From: Bacteroidales bacterium
GTDB lineage: Bacteria > Bacteroidota > Bacteroidia > Bacteroidales > Muribaculaceae
Length of the DNA: 6,856 nt
Direction: 5' to 3'
Assembly: GCA_004554255.1 (NCBI GenBank)
Contig: SFNC01000099.1
Coordinates: 1-6,856, forward strand
In this document: positions 1 to 6,856 of the stretch, in pieces
How the letters are laid out: every line of letters begins with the position of its first letter
How positions within the stretch are numbered: position 1 is the stretch's first letter
The notes under the pieces: generated by a model
What the model was told of the DNA's origin: nothing
The model's input: the letters and a program-made list of their open reading frames with translations, nothing else
The model's database searches: none
Translations under genes and position numbers: made by a program

Positions 1-11
1 AAAATTATAAT

Positions 12-18
12 TATATTG
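12..18 (+). promoter_or_regulatory. weak candidate -7 promoter element before the structured leader
   Basis: The sequence TATATTG lies in a very AT-rich stretch about 26 nt before the first strong stem of the leader. It resembles the Bacteroidota primary-sigma -7 element TAnnTTTG but is one T short. The matching -33 element (TTTG) would fall left of the window and cannot be checked. A start near position 22-26 would put the whole foldable block at the 5' end of a transcript. This is a position-based guess only. Confidence 0.18.
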
Positions 19-43
19 AAAATCAAACCATTACAGGATTAAC

Positions 44-201
44 GTTCGCCTGTAGCCTATGGGAACTAATAGTGACCAGGTATCTATGCCACGAAAACTT
101 TCAGGTAAGGACTTTTAGCGACAGCCTTCGGAGCGTTACCATCTGCGGTGCCGTTCCGGTGTCTCTGTGTGCGTGTCGGTGCCCATGGCAAAACAGCGAA
201 C
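44..201 (+). ncRNA. candidate structured RNA or structured 5' leader, possibly 6S-like in shape
   Basis: This stretch has no convincing gene and folds into a long hairpin by eye. The closing stem pairs 44-49 with 196-201, 51-53 with 193-195, 55-57 with 187-189, and 59-63 with 182-186: 17 Watson-Crick pairs broken by small bulges. Inside is a large unpaired region (64-74 and 161-181). A shorter arm follows (75-77 with 158-160, 79-80 with 156-157, bulged A78). Near the apex 104-108 can pair with 136-140 around a UUCG tetraloop at 127-130 closed by C126-G131. A closing stem, a big central bubble and an apical hairpin in about 160 nt recall 6S RNA, which Bacteroidales carry in a divergent form. 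It could equally be an mRNA leader or riboregulator of the operon. I do not recognise a riboswitch, tmRNA, RNase P RNA or SRP RNA consensus. No U-tract terminator follows it. Confidence 0.42.
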
Positions 202-277
202 ATACACATTTATATATAAAGAGAAATAACTAAATAACACAATATTCATAAATAGTCTAACTAAAAAAACTTGTTGC
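202..277 (+). promoter_or_regulatory. AT-rich upstream region of the susC-like gene
   Basis: About 76 nt of strongly AT-rich sequence joins the foldable block to the susC-like start codon. There is no Shine-Dalgarno sequence near the ATG, only an A-run (263-269), as is usual in Bacteroidota, where AT-rich unstructured sequence takes over that role. I find no clear TAnnTTTG/TTTG promoter pair here. It may therefore simply be the untranslated end of a transcript starting further left, or hold a promoter too degenerate to call by eye. Confidence 0.4.
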
Positions 278-3200
278 ATGAAGAACATTTGTTTTCAAAT
301 GAACCGGAAAGCATGGCTTGCCATAGCAATGGCACTGTTCATGTTTATCCCCGCTTTGGCACAGAAGGTAACCGTGACAGGTACCGTCATTGACCCTGAC
401 GGCGAACCCGCTATCGGCGCCAGTGTCACAGTGCAAGGACAACCCGGCACAGGCGCCGCAACGGACCTGGACGGAAACTTTACCATTTCCGTACCGTCGG
501 CAAACGCCGTACTCGTTGTCTCTTATGTAGGCGCACAGACACAGACCGTGCCTCTGAACGGCCGCACCAAAATTACCGTAAACCTGCAGAGCGACAACCA
601 GGTGCTGAACGAGCTGGTGGTTATCGGTTATGGTACAGTCAAGAAAGAAGACGCAACCGGATCGGTTGCCGTTATCAAACCCGATGAAATCGAGGCCGGC
701 CTCGCAACTTCGGTACAGAACATGCTGGTGGGCCAGACCCCCGGTGTGGTTGTAACCACCGACGGTGGTCCCGAAGGCAACGCTACTATCCGCGTGCGCG
801 GCGGCTCGTCGCTGAACGCTAACAACGACCCCCTTATCGTAGTGGACGGTGTGCCCCTGGATAACGGCGGCGTTTGGGGTATGGGCAATGCTCTGGGTAT
901 GATTTCGCCGGAGTCTATCGAGTCCATGACTGTCCTCAAGGACGCTTCGGCAACCGCTATCTATGGTAGCCGCGCATCCAACGGTGTCATCATCATCACC
1001 ACCAAGAAAGGTACATCCGGCGCTCCCAAGGTGAACTTCGCGGCAAACGTGTATGTAAACACTGTAGCCAAGACATGGGACGTGCTCAACGGCACTGAAT
1101 TCGCCAACTTTGTAAAGGCCAACTGCGCAGAATCTTCGCAGGAGCGTCTGTTCTACGGCGGCAAGAACTACAACACCAACTGGCAGAAGGAAGTGATGCA
1201 CACCACCGTATCGTCCGACTACAGCCTCTCTGTTGCCGGTACCACCCACAACATGCCTTACCGCTTCGACGCTTCGTACACGAACTCAAACGGTATCATC
1301 AAGGGCTCGGCCATGGACCGCGCCACTTTAGGTATGTCACTGGCTCCGAATTTGTTCGACGACCACCTGTCAATTAACGTAAACCTCCACGGCTACTACG
1401 TGCACAACCGCTTCTCCGAGGGCGGCAGCGCCGTTGCTGCAGCCATGGCCATGGACCCCACCAAGCCCGTATACAGCAACTATCCCATCTCGGGTGGCGA
1501 CAGCGGCCAGGAGTACATGTTCGGCGGCTTCTTCACTTGGATCAACACAGCTCCCGACGGTTCTGTGACTGTGGAACAGAACGCACAGCGCAACCCCATG
1601 AGCTATGTAAAGGGATTCGACAACCACTCTGACGTTCTCCGTTCTAACGGTAACGTTCAGTTCGACTACTCGTTCCACTTCCTCCCCGAACTCCACGCAA
1701 ACCTGAACCTCGGTTACGACGTCACCGGCGCACGCGAATGGAACATCACCAAGGCAAACACCCCCAGAACTTACTGGAACCACCGCAAAGACGGTGCCGG
1801 TTACGAGTCTTATCGCAAACAGTACAAGGCCAACACTCTGCTGGACTTCTACCTCAACTACCGCAAGGAAGTAGAATCAATCTACTCTAACTTTGACGTT
1901 ACAGCCGGTTACTCATGGCAGCGCTTCTCCAAGAACGAGCGTCAGCTCGGTGCTGCTTCTGAAGGCGGCCGTCCCACCACTGCCGGTTTCTATCAGCCGA
2001 CTTTCGACTTTAGCAACTACACTTACTCCATGAACGTCAACCCCGGCACCATCGACGCCATCGGCCAGAACTTTGCCAACGACCTGGTTGACCCCAACGG
2101 TAACTACCACTACGCCGAGCGCCTGCAGCTGCTGTCGTTCTTCGGCCGTTTCAACTACACCTTCAAGGACCGCTACCTGCTCACCGCAACAGTCCGTGGC
2201 GATGCTACCTCGCGTTTCTCAAAGGACAACCGCTGGGGCGTATTCCCCTCGGTGGCTCTCGGATGGCGCATCAGCCAGGAAAGCTTCTGGAAAGCAAACT
2301 GGTGGAACGAATTCAAGCTCCGTCTCGGCTGGGGTAAAACCGGTCAGCAGGACGTAGGCTCCACCTGCAACTACCTGCCCATGTACTCTATCGCCGGTCC
2401 CGGCTCGTTCTATCCCGTGGTAGACAACAACGGCAACATCACTTACCTGCCCGGTTACTTCCTCCAGGGTCAGAACTACAACCCAGACCTGAAGTGGGAG
2501 ACCACCACCACCTACAATGCAGGTTTCGACCTCGGTTTCCTCAACAACCGCATCACCGCCAGCATCGAAGGTTACTACCGCAAGACCACCGACCTGCTCT
2601 CGTTCGTTACAATCCCCGCCGGTTCGTCTACTGTAAACATGATGAACCGCAACATTGGCGACCTCGAGAACTATGGTGTTGAATTCAACATCAGCGCACG
2701 TCCCATTGTAACCAAGGACTTCACATGGACCGTGAACTACAACGTAGGCTACAACCACAACGAAATCACTGCCCTCTCCGACGCAAACGAGACCATCACC
2801 CACGGCGGTATCTCGGGCGCTACCGGTAACACCGTAAAGGGTTATCACGTAGGCTATCCCGCAGGCGCGTTCTATCTGCTCCAGCAGGTTTACGACAAGG
2901 ACGGCAAGCCCCTGGAAGGCGTGTTCGTGGACCAGAACAACGACGGTCAGATCAACTCCGACGACAAACTGCTGATGCACAGCTCAGACCCCAAAGTGGT
3001 TATGACAATGTCGCATAACTTCAACTGGAAACACTGGGACCTCGGCTTCAGCCTCCGTGCATCTATCGGCAACTATGTTTACGACAACGTGAAAGCCACC
3101 AACTCGGCTATCAGCGGTATCGACGCATACGGCCTCAGCAACGTTATAAAGACCGACTTCTACTTCCAGGATAGATCCAACGCAAACTACTACATGTCAG

Positions 3201-3430
3201 ACTACTTCCTGGAGAACGCTTCGTTCCTGCGTTGCGACAACATCACTCTCGGTTACACTTGGGAGAACCTGCTGGCAAACAAACTGCGCCTGCGCGTTTA
3301 CGGCGCCGTGCAGAACCCCTTCATCATTACAAAATATGACGGCCTTGATCCCGAGGTTCAGGGCGGTATCGACAACAACGTTTACCCGCGCTCCCGCACA
3401 TATTCTGTAGGTCTGGTTGCCACTTTCTAA
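278..3430 (+). CDS. susC: SusC/RagA-family TonB-dependent outer-membrane glycan transporter
   Basis: This 1050-residue protein is the outer-membrane barrel that imports oligosaccharides with TonB-ExbBD energy, with the SusD-like product of the next gene as its lid. Residues 1-28 are a signal peptide ending in PALA. About 30-105 form a carboxypeptidase-regulatory-like beta domain (VTVTGTVIDPDGEPAIGASV onward). The TonB-box region is NELVVIGYGTVKKEDATGSV (111-130). The plug follows (about 130-245) with IRVRGGSSLNANNDPLIVVD (171-190) and the family hallmark YGSRASNGVIIITTKKG (229-245). The rest is beta-barrel, ending in an aromatic residue (SVGLVATF), as outer-membrane barrels do. The length is normal for the family and no frameshift is seen. 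No STN domain precedes the regulatory-like domain, so signalling to an anti-sigma factor is unlikely. Met8 (position 299) is an alternative start giving a tidier signal peptide. The gene symbol denotes the family; the substrate is inferred only. Confidence 0.96.
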   Translation: MKNICFQMNRKAWLAIAMALFMFIPALAQKVTVTGTVIDPDGEPAIGASVTVQGQPGTGAATDLDGNFTISVPSANAVLVVSYVGAQTQTVPLNGRTKITVNLQSDNQVLNELVVIGYGTVKKEDATGSVAVIKPDEIEAGLATSVQNMLVGQTPGVVVTTDGGPEGNATIRVRGGSSLNANNDPLIVVDGVPLDNGGVWGMGNALGMISPESIESMTVLKDASATAIYGSRASNGVIIITTKKGTSGAPKVNFAANVYVNTVAKTWDVLNGTEFANFVKANCAESSQERLFYGGKNYNTNWQKEVMHTTVSSDYSLSVAGTTHNMPYRFDASYTNSNGIIKGSAMDRATLGMSLAPNLFDDHLSINVNLHGYYVHNRFSEGGSAVAAAMAMDPTKPVYSNYPISGGDSGQEYMFGGFFTWINTAPDGSVTVEQNAQRNPMSYVKGFDNHSDVLRSNGNVQFDYSFHFLPELHANLNLGYDVTGAREWNITKANTPRTYWNHRKDGAGYESYRKQYKANTLLDFYLNYRKEVESIYSNFDVTAGYSWQRFSKNERQLGAASEGGRPTTAGFYQPTFDFSNYTYSMNVNPGTIDAIGQNFANDLVDPNGNYHYAERLQLLSFFGRFNYTFKDRYLLTATVRGDATSRFSKDNRWGVFPSVALGWRISQESFWKANWWNEFKLRLGWGKTGQQDVGSTCNYLPMYSIAGPGSFYPVVDNNGNITYLPGYFLQGQNYNPDLKWETTTTYNAGFDLGFLNNRITASIEGYYRKTTDLLSFVTIPAGSSTVNMMNRNIGDLENYGVEFNISARPIVTKDFTWTVNYNVGYNHNEITALSDANETITHGGISGATGNTVKGYHVGYPAGAFYLLQQVYDKDGKPLEGVFVDQNNDGQINSDDKLLMHSSDPKVVMTMSHNFNWKHWDLGFSLRASIGNYVYDNVKATNSAISGIDAYGLSNVIKTDFYFQDRSNANYYMSDYFLENASFLRCDNITLGYTWENLLANKLRLRVYGAVQNPFIITKYDGLDPEVQGGIDNNVYPRSRTYSVGLVATF

Positions 3431-3480
3431 TCAGCTCCGAAATATCATAATTTGTAATCAGCAATCATTAAAATATTTAT

Positions 3481-5157
3481 ATGAAAGCATATATCAAAAT
3501 ATTAACCGCCGGTCTGTTCGGAGCCGCTATGTCCCTCACTTCTTGTGTGGGCGACCTGGACCTCGAACCCAACGACCCCAACCTGGTTCCCGGTAGCTCC
3601 CTCACAGAGGCTGACTACCAGAACGTGCTCAACAAATGCTATGGCGGTCTGGCATACTCGGGTCAGACCGGCCCCAACGGCGACTGCGACATCTCCGGTC
3701 TGGACGGTGGTACTTCGCAGTACACCCGCGCACTGTTCATGATGAACGAATTCACAACCGACGAGGTTATCTGGATTCACGCAGATCTCGGCGTTGTGGA
3801 CCTTATCACCAACACCTGGGGTAAGGATAATCCCAATATCTTCGGTACTTACTCACGTCTGTACTCGCACATCGCTGTCTGCAACGACTTTATCCGTCTG
3901 GCAAACAGCAATACCCAGCCCGGCGTCCGCAAGATGGTACTGGAAGCACGCGCTCTGCGCGCTCTCTCATACTACTGGGTTGTGGATATTTTCGGTCAGG
4001 GTTCTTTCACCCTGGACAGCGACGAACTCGGCGCTGCTCCCGAGCAGAAGAGCCGTGAGTTCATCTTCAACTGGCTTGACAAGGAACTCACCGACATCGA
4101 GACTCAGTTCGCCGAGGAATTCCCTGGTGACAAGACCGAGTACGGCCGCGTAGGTCTGGACGGCGTTCAGGCTCTCCACGCCCGCCTGCTCCTCAACGCT
4201 CAGGTTTACACCGCAAATAATGTAAACGGTTACGAGCGTTGCCAGAAACTCTGCGAGGATATCATCGCCCGTCACCAGGGCGGCGGTTTCGATAACACCG
4301 GTCTGGCCAAGCACTACATGTACCTGTTCAGCGCGTCCAACGACCGCTACATGCCCGGTGGCTCAAACCCCGCCGAGAACGAAATCCTCTGGGGTATTCC
4401 TTACGACCACCAGTACACCCAGGCTTACGGCGGCACTCAGTTCCTGATCTCTGCAGCCACCTGCAACGGCAACTCAGCCGAGGACGGCTTCATGAGCTCG
4501 GCCGACTACGGTATCAACAACCCCTGGAAATGTATGCACGCCACAGAGCAGTTCTCCAACAAGTTCAATGATGATCCCAACGATATCCGTTGCTCGGAAT
4601 GGTGCATGGAATCAAACGGTTACAACAAGGCAAACAAAAAATACAGCCAGTTCAGCGACGGTTACGCCGTTATCAAGTTCACAAACCTCATCGCCGGTCA
4701 GGATGGCGAATGGGCGCCTGAAAACGGCGGTATCTACGGCAACGGCCCCGCCCGCGCAGAGACTTGGGTGGACACCGACCTGCCCCTGTTCCGTCTTGCC
4801 GACGTTTACCTGATGTACACCGAAGCTTACATCATGAACGGCACCGGTTCGGCCTCAAAGGCTCTTGATTATGTGAACAATGTGCGCCGCCGCGCAGGTG
4901 TTTCCGAGTGGACCGCCGGCAACCTCACCGCCGACAACATCCTCGACGAGCGCTGCCGCGAGCTCTACTGGGAGCTTTCTCGCCGTACCGACCTGGTGCG
5001 TCACAAGAAATTCTCAGGATCGGCTTACATGTGGGCTTACAAGGGCAACCAGCTTAACCAGAAAGGTCAGAGCTTCCGCTCTTACATGGACATCATGCCC
5101 ATTCCCACAAACATCCTGGCCGCTCAGCCTACTTTCAAACAGAACCCCAACTATTGA
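3481..5157 (+). CDS. susD: SusD/RagB-family surface glycan-binding lipoprotein
   Basis: This 558-residue lipoprotein would cap the SusC-like transporter and bind the glycan at the cell surface. The signal peptide ends in the lipobox LTSC, with lipidated Cys22 and then VGDLDLE. The acidic residues fit the Bacteroidota lipoprotein export signal, and residue +2 is not Asp. Helical TPR-like segments carry the family hallmarks: EARALRALSYYWVVDIFG at 155-172 and GRVGLDGVQALHARLLLNAQ at 222-241. The C-terminal RagB/SusD region includes LPLFRLADVYLMYTEAY near 435-451, the ERCRELYWELSRRTDLVRH block at 490-508, and the ending IPTNILAAQPTFKQNPNY. All are intact and the length is close to that of Bacteroides thetaiotaomicron SusD (about 551 residues, from memory). 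It lies 50 nt after the susC-like gene, across an AT-rich gap with no terminator, so co-transcription is expected. Aromatic residues are plentiful, but the starch-binding ones cannot be assigned without a structural alignment. Confidence 0.96.
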   Translation: MKAYIKILTAGLFGAAMSLTSCVGDLDLEPNDPNLVPGSSLTEADYQNVLNKCYGGLAYSGQTGPNGDCDISGLDGGTSQYTRALFMMNEFTTDEVIWIHADLGVVDLITNTWGKDNPNIFGTYSRLYSHIAVCNDFIRLANSNTQPGVRKMVLEARALRALSYYWVVDIFGQGSFTLDSDELGAAPEQKSREFIFNWLDKELTDIETQFAEEFPGDKTEYGRVGLDGVQALHARLLLNAQVYTANNVNGYERCQKLCEDIIARHQGGGFDNTGLAKHYMYLFSASNDRYMPGGSNPAENEILWGIPYDHQYTQAYGGTQFLISAATCNGNSAEDGFMSSADYGINNPWKCMHATEQFSNKFNDDPNDIRCSEWCMESNGYNKANKKYSQFSDGYAVIKFTNLIAGQDGEWAPENGGIYGNGPARAETWVDTDLPLFRLADVYLMYTEAYIMNGTGSASKALDYVNNVRRRAGVSEWTAGNLTADNILDERCRELYWELSRRTDLVRHKKFSGSAYMWAYKGNQLNQKGQSFRSYMDIMPIPTNILAAQPTFKQNPNY

Positions 5158-5167
5158 TGTCATCCTC

Positions 5168-5211
5168 GGCCCCGTGCCTGCTCCCGGCATACGGGAGCAG
5201 GGAAACGGGCC
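5168..5211 (+). repeat. strong intergenic hairpin between susD-like and susE-like genes
   Basis: A perfect 10-bp stem pairs 5177-5186 (CCTGCTCCCG) with 5192-5201 around a 5-nt loop (GCATA). An outer stem pairs 5168-5175 with 5205-5211, with one bulged C. Together they give about 17 pairs, mostly G-C. The hairpin begins 11 nt after the susD-like stop codon and ends 24 nt before the susE-like start. It is followed by CATCAATAAAAATAA rather than a U-run, so it is not a standard intrinsic terminator. It more likely protects the 3' end of the susCD message from exonucleases or marks a processing or partial-termination point, giving more SusC/SusD than the downstream lipoproteins. Confidence 0.8.
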
Positions 5212-5235
5212 ATCAATAAAAATAATTTTTACAAC

Positions 5236-6114
5236 ATGAAAAAAATATCTTTATTTCTGATTGCACTCGCAACAGTGCTCGGCCTGACAAGCTGTGAGGA
5301 TGAGAAAAAGCCTAAATTCCAGCAGGCTACATCCGACTCGTTTGAAGTTTACGAGCCCGCGTTCGCAAATCAGTATTACGAGCTGACCGAGAAAGGCACC
5401 TTCGAGATTGTCTGCAAGAGTGCCCCCGACTTCGGCGCTCCCATAGCTCCCACCGTATATGGCGCGCAGGTGTCGCTGGACCCCTCGTTTGGGAAATTTG
5501 CTGAAATCGCTGCCGAAAATTCCGCCTCCAGAATCATGTTCAAGGACGTGGACCTGGCACAGGCAATCTGCAAGCTCTTAGGTCTCACCAAGGATGACGC
5601 CGGATATGTTTTCACTTCTGCAATGAAGGTTTACATCAAGCCCACTTGCGAGATTTCGGCTGTTGCTAACTCCAAGGTCGTTGCCAAGAACTACTGCACC
5701 CTCAACAACGTTATGCCTTACTTCGCAATCCCCTCGCCCAAGTTCATCTACCTCGTAGGTGCTCCCGAAGGCTGGGTCGGCCCCTCTGCCGGTAACGCCG
5801 ACCACTATGCCGAGTGGCGCCTGTTCGAGAAGGACGAGGAAATAGGCTCGAATGTATACTACGGCACCTTCCAGGTGGACCAGGGCTCGGCTATGTTCCG
5901 TTTCTACACAAGCCTTACAAACTGGGATACTGACTCTTACGGCTCGCAGGCCGACGATAACGCCGTTGACTGCGCCCTGGACGCCAACAACTCCTATGCC
6001 GGTCCCATGGTTAAAGGTAAAGGCTCGTTCAGCTTCCCCGATTGGCCCGGTGGCCTTATGTCTATTCGCGTGGATATGAACACAATGAATCTGTCTATCG
6101 CTCCCGCCAATTGA
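5236..6114 (+). CDS. SusE-like surface glycan-binding lipoprotein, short form
   Basis: This 292-residue lipoprotein probably holds glycan at the cell surface next to the SusC/SusD complex. Its signal peptide ends in LTSC with lipidated Cys20, followed by EDEKK, a good acidic surface-export signal. About residues 35-160 look like the SusE N-terminal Ig-like domain (for example YGAQVSLDPSFGKF near 75-88). A linker at 163-169 leads to one carbohydrate-binding-type module (about 168-290). That module opens with FIYLVGAPEGW (170-180) and carries FRFYTSLTNWDTDSYGSQ (221-238), a pattern typical of SusE/SusF proteins. W180, W194, W230 and W270 are candidate sugar-stacking residues. B. thetaiotaomicron SusE is longer (about 387 residues) with two such modules, so this is a reduced version. 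The start is supported by the signal peptide; the upstream sequence is AT-rich with no Shine-Dalgarno. The gene ends in tandem stops TGA TAA. It could also be called SusF-like; the two families intergrade. Confidence 0.82.
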   Translation: MKKISLFLIALATVLGLTSCEDEKKPKFQQATSDSFEVYEPAFANQYYELTEKGTFEIVCKSAPDFGAPIAPTVYGAQVSLDPSFGKFAEIAAENSASRIMFKDVDLAQAICKLLGLTKDDAGYVFTSAMKVYIKPTCEISAVANSKVVAKNYCTLNNVMPYFAIPSPKFIYLVGAPEGWVGPSAGNADHYAEWRLFEKDEEIGSNVYYGTFQVDQGSAMFRFYTSLTNWDTDSYGSQADDNAVDCALDANNSYAGPMVKGKGSFSFPDWPGGLMSIRVDMNTMNLSIAPAN

Positions 6115-6143
6115 TAATCCCAAACCGCTAAAAGATAAATAAT

Positions 6144-6856
6144 ATGAAGAAAATAGCTTTATTATCAGCAGTGGCTCTGGGCTTGGCTTTCACCGCCTGC
6201 GATGACACTGAAATCATCGATATCCCGCAGAACCCCGCTCCTGTTGAATTCAAAGTCGATGACCTGAAACTCACTGCCACCGAGCAGCTGTCTTCGGTTC
6301 TTGACCTCGAAGCCCTCAACAACAGTTACGCAAATATCAAGGTCGCCGACATCAGCCTCGTCAACTTCCCCTCGGATTACGAGCTGAATGTTGTTATGCA
6401 GATGTCTGCCGACGATACTTTCTCCAAGATTTGCGAAGTACCTGCATCCGTTGTCGACAATCAGATTGTTGTAAACCCCGACGACCTGCAGGGCGTATAC
6501 GTGGCAAACATCAGCAAGGGCCCCAAACAGCGCACTGTGTACGCTCGTTTTGCCGCCTACGCTGTAAAGGACCAGGCGCAGGTGCGCCTCGGCAACCCCG
6601 ACTATTACTGGGGCCCCTTCTCGCTCATAGTTAAGCCTTATCCCTCCTCCCTCGTTATCGAGCAGAACTACTATCTGCTGGGAACCGTCAACGGCTGGTC
6701 AGTGGCTCAGGCCATCAAACTCAACCACTCCGACAAGGATGTCTACGACGACCCCGCCTTCTCAATCAAGGTTGACATCTCCGCTGCCGACGCCGCCTCC
6801 GGCTGGTGGTGGAAGATTGTCCCCGAGTCGACCTACGCCACAGGCAACTGGGTTGA
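6144..6856 (+). CDS. SusF/SusE-family surface glycan-binding lipoprotein, 5' part only
   Basis: An open frame starts with MKKIALLSAVALGLAFTACD and continues without a stop to the window edge (237 full codons plus 2 nt). The lipobox FTAC gives lipidated Cys19, followed by DDTEIID, again an acidic surface-export signal. Residues about 35-165 resemble the N-terminal Ig-like domain of SusF-type proteins, including the YWGPFSLIVKPYP segment that leads into the first binding module. That module begins at YYLLGTVNGWS (176-186) and has DKDVYDDPAFS and then WWWKIVPE (221-228), all familiar from SusF/SusE starch-binding modules. W185 and W221-W223 are candidate sugar-stacking residues. It begins 29 nt after the susE-like gene, so it is in the same operon. 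Its final length and number of modules are unknown. An alpha-glucan ligand is the likeliest, but not shown. Confidence 0.85.
   Translation, partial: MKKIALLSAVALGLAFTACDDTEIIDIPQNPAPVEFKVDDLKLTATEQLSSVLDLEALNNSYANIKVADISLVNFPSDYELNVVMQMSADDTFSKICEVPASVVDNQIVVNPDDLQGVYVANISKGPKQRTVYARFAAYAVKDQAQVRLGNPDYYWGPFSLIVKPYPSSLVIEQNYYLLGTVNGWSVAQAIKLNHSDKDVYDDPAFSIKVDISAADAASGWWWKIVPESTYATGNWV

Noticed and set aside
81..88. TATCTATG as a -7 promoter element (TAnnTTTG with one mismatch)
   Set aside because: It lies inside the foldable block, partly in a predicted arm, and no TTTG element is found at the expected distance upstream.
44..201. Known riboswitch (cobalamin, TPP, SAM) in the leader
   Set aside because: The hallmark conserved boxes of these classes were looked for by eye and not found.
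257..1249. 330-codon open frame on the minus strand opposite the susC-like gene
   Set aside because: It lies wholly antisense to a clearly conserved SusC N-terminus, has a composition unlike a real protein (His/Cys/Val rich), and arises from the C-ending codon bias of the true gene.
2219..2980. 253-codon minus-strand open frame within the susC-like gene
   Set aside because: Shadow of the barrel-coding region; it has no recognisable domain and the sense strand is an intact SusC barrel.
3431..3480. Separate promoter or terminator between the susC-like and susD-like genes
   Set aside because: The 50-nt gap is AT-rich with only a TAATTTG that is one base short of a -7 element and no partner -33 element or stable hairpin. 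It fits an ordinary intra-operon spacer.
5168..5235. Rho-independent terminator ending the operon after the susD-like gene
   Set aside because: The hairpin is strong, but no U-tract follows directly. The next T-run is about 16 nt away after A-rich sequence, and two related lipoprotein genes continue in the same direction.
5578..6123. 181-codon minus-strand open frame over the susE-like gene
   Set aside because: Antisense shadow of the glycan-binding module, with no family features and no independent promoter visible.

Overview
The window carries the start of a Sus-type glycan-uptake operon of the phylum Bacteroidota, all on the + strand. In order it holds a TonB-dependent SusC-like transporter, its SusD-like surface lipoprotein partner, a short SusE-like surface glycan-binding lipoprotein, and the first 237 codons of a SusF/SusE-like lipoprotein that runs off the right edge. 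The SusC/SusD pair, lipoprotein signals with acidic residues after the cysteine, and AT-rich upstream regions without a Shine-Dalgarno sequence all point to Bacteroidales. The GC-rich coding sequence with many C-ending codons would suit a Muribaculaceae- or Prevotellaceae-like gut bacterium, but this placement is inference.

Layout: 1-277 is non-coding. It contains a foldable block (about 44-201) that looks like a structured RNA, followed by an AT-rich stretch up to the first gene. The susC-like gene is 278-3430 and the susD-like gene is 3481-5157. A strong hairpin at 5168-5211 separates the susD-like gene from the susE-like gene (5236-6114). The fourth gene starts at 6144 and is cut at 6856. 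Intergenic gaps are 50, 78 and 29 nt, with no opposing genes, so one transcript is likely.

How the genes work together: the SusE/SusF-like lipoproteins would hold a polysaccharide or oligosaccharide at the cell surface. The SusD-like protein forms the lid over the SusC-like barrel, and the barrel imports the oligosaccharide using TonB energy. The SusE/SusF-type modules make an alpha-glucan such as starch the most likely substrate, but no glycoside hydrolase or regulator lies inside the window, so the substrate is not proven. SusC lacks the N-terminal STN signalling domain, which argues against direct anti-sigma control through this transporter.

The protein-coding content is a well-known type of system. 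The parts least explained by known families are the structured RNA candidate in front of the operon and the long hairpin between the susD-like and susE-like genes.
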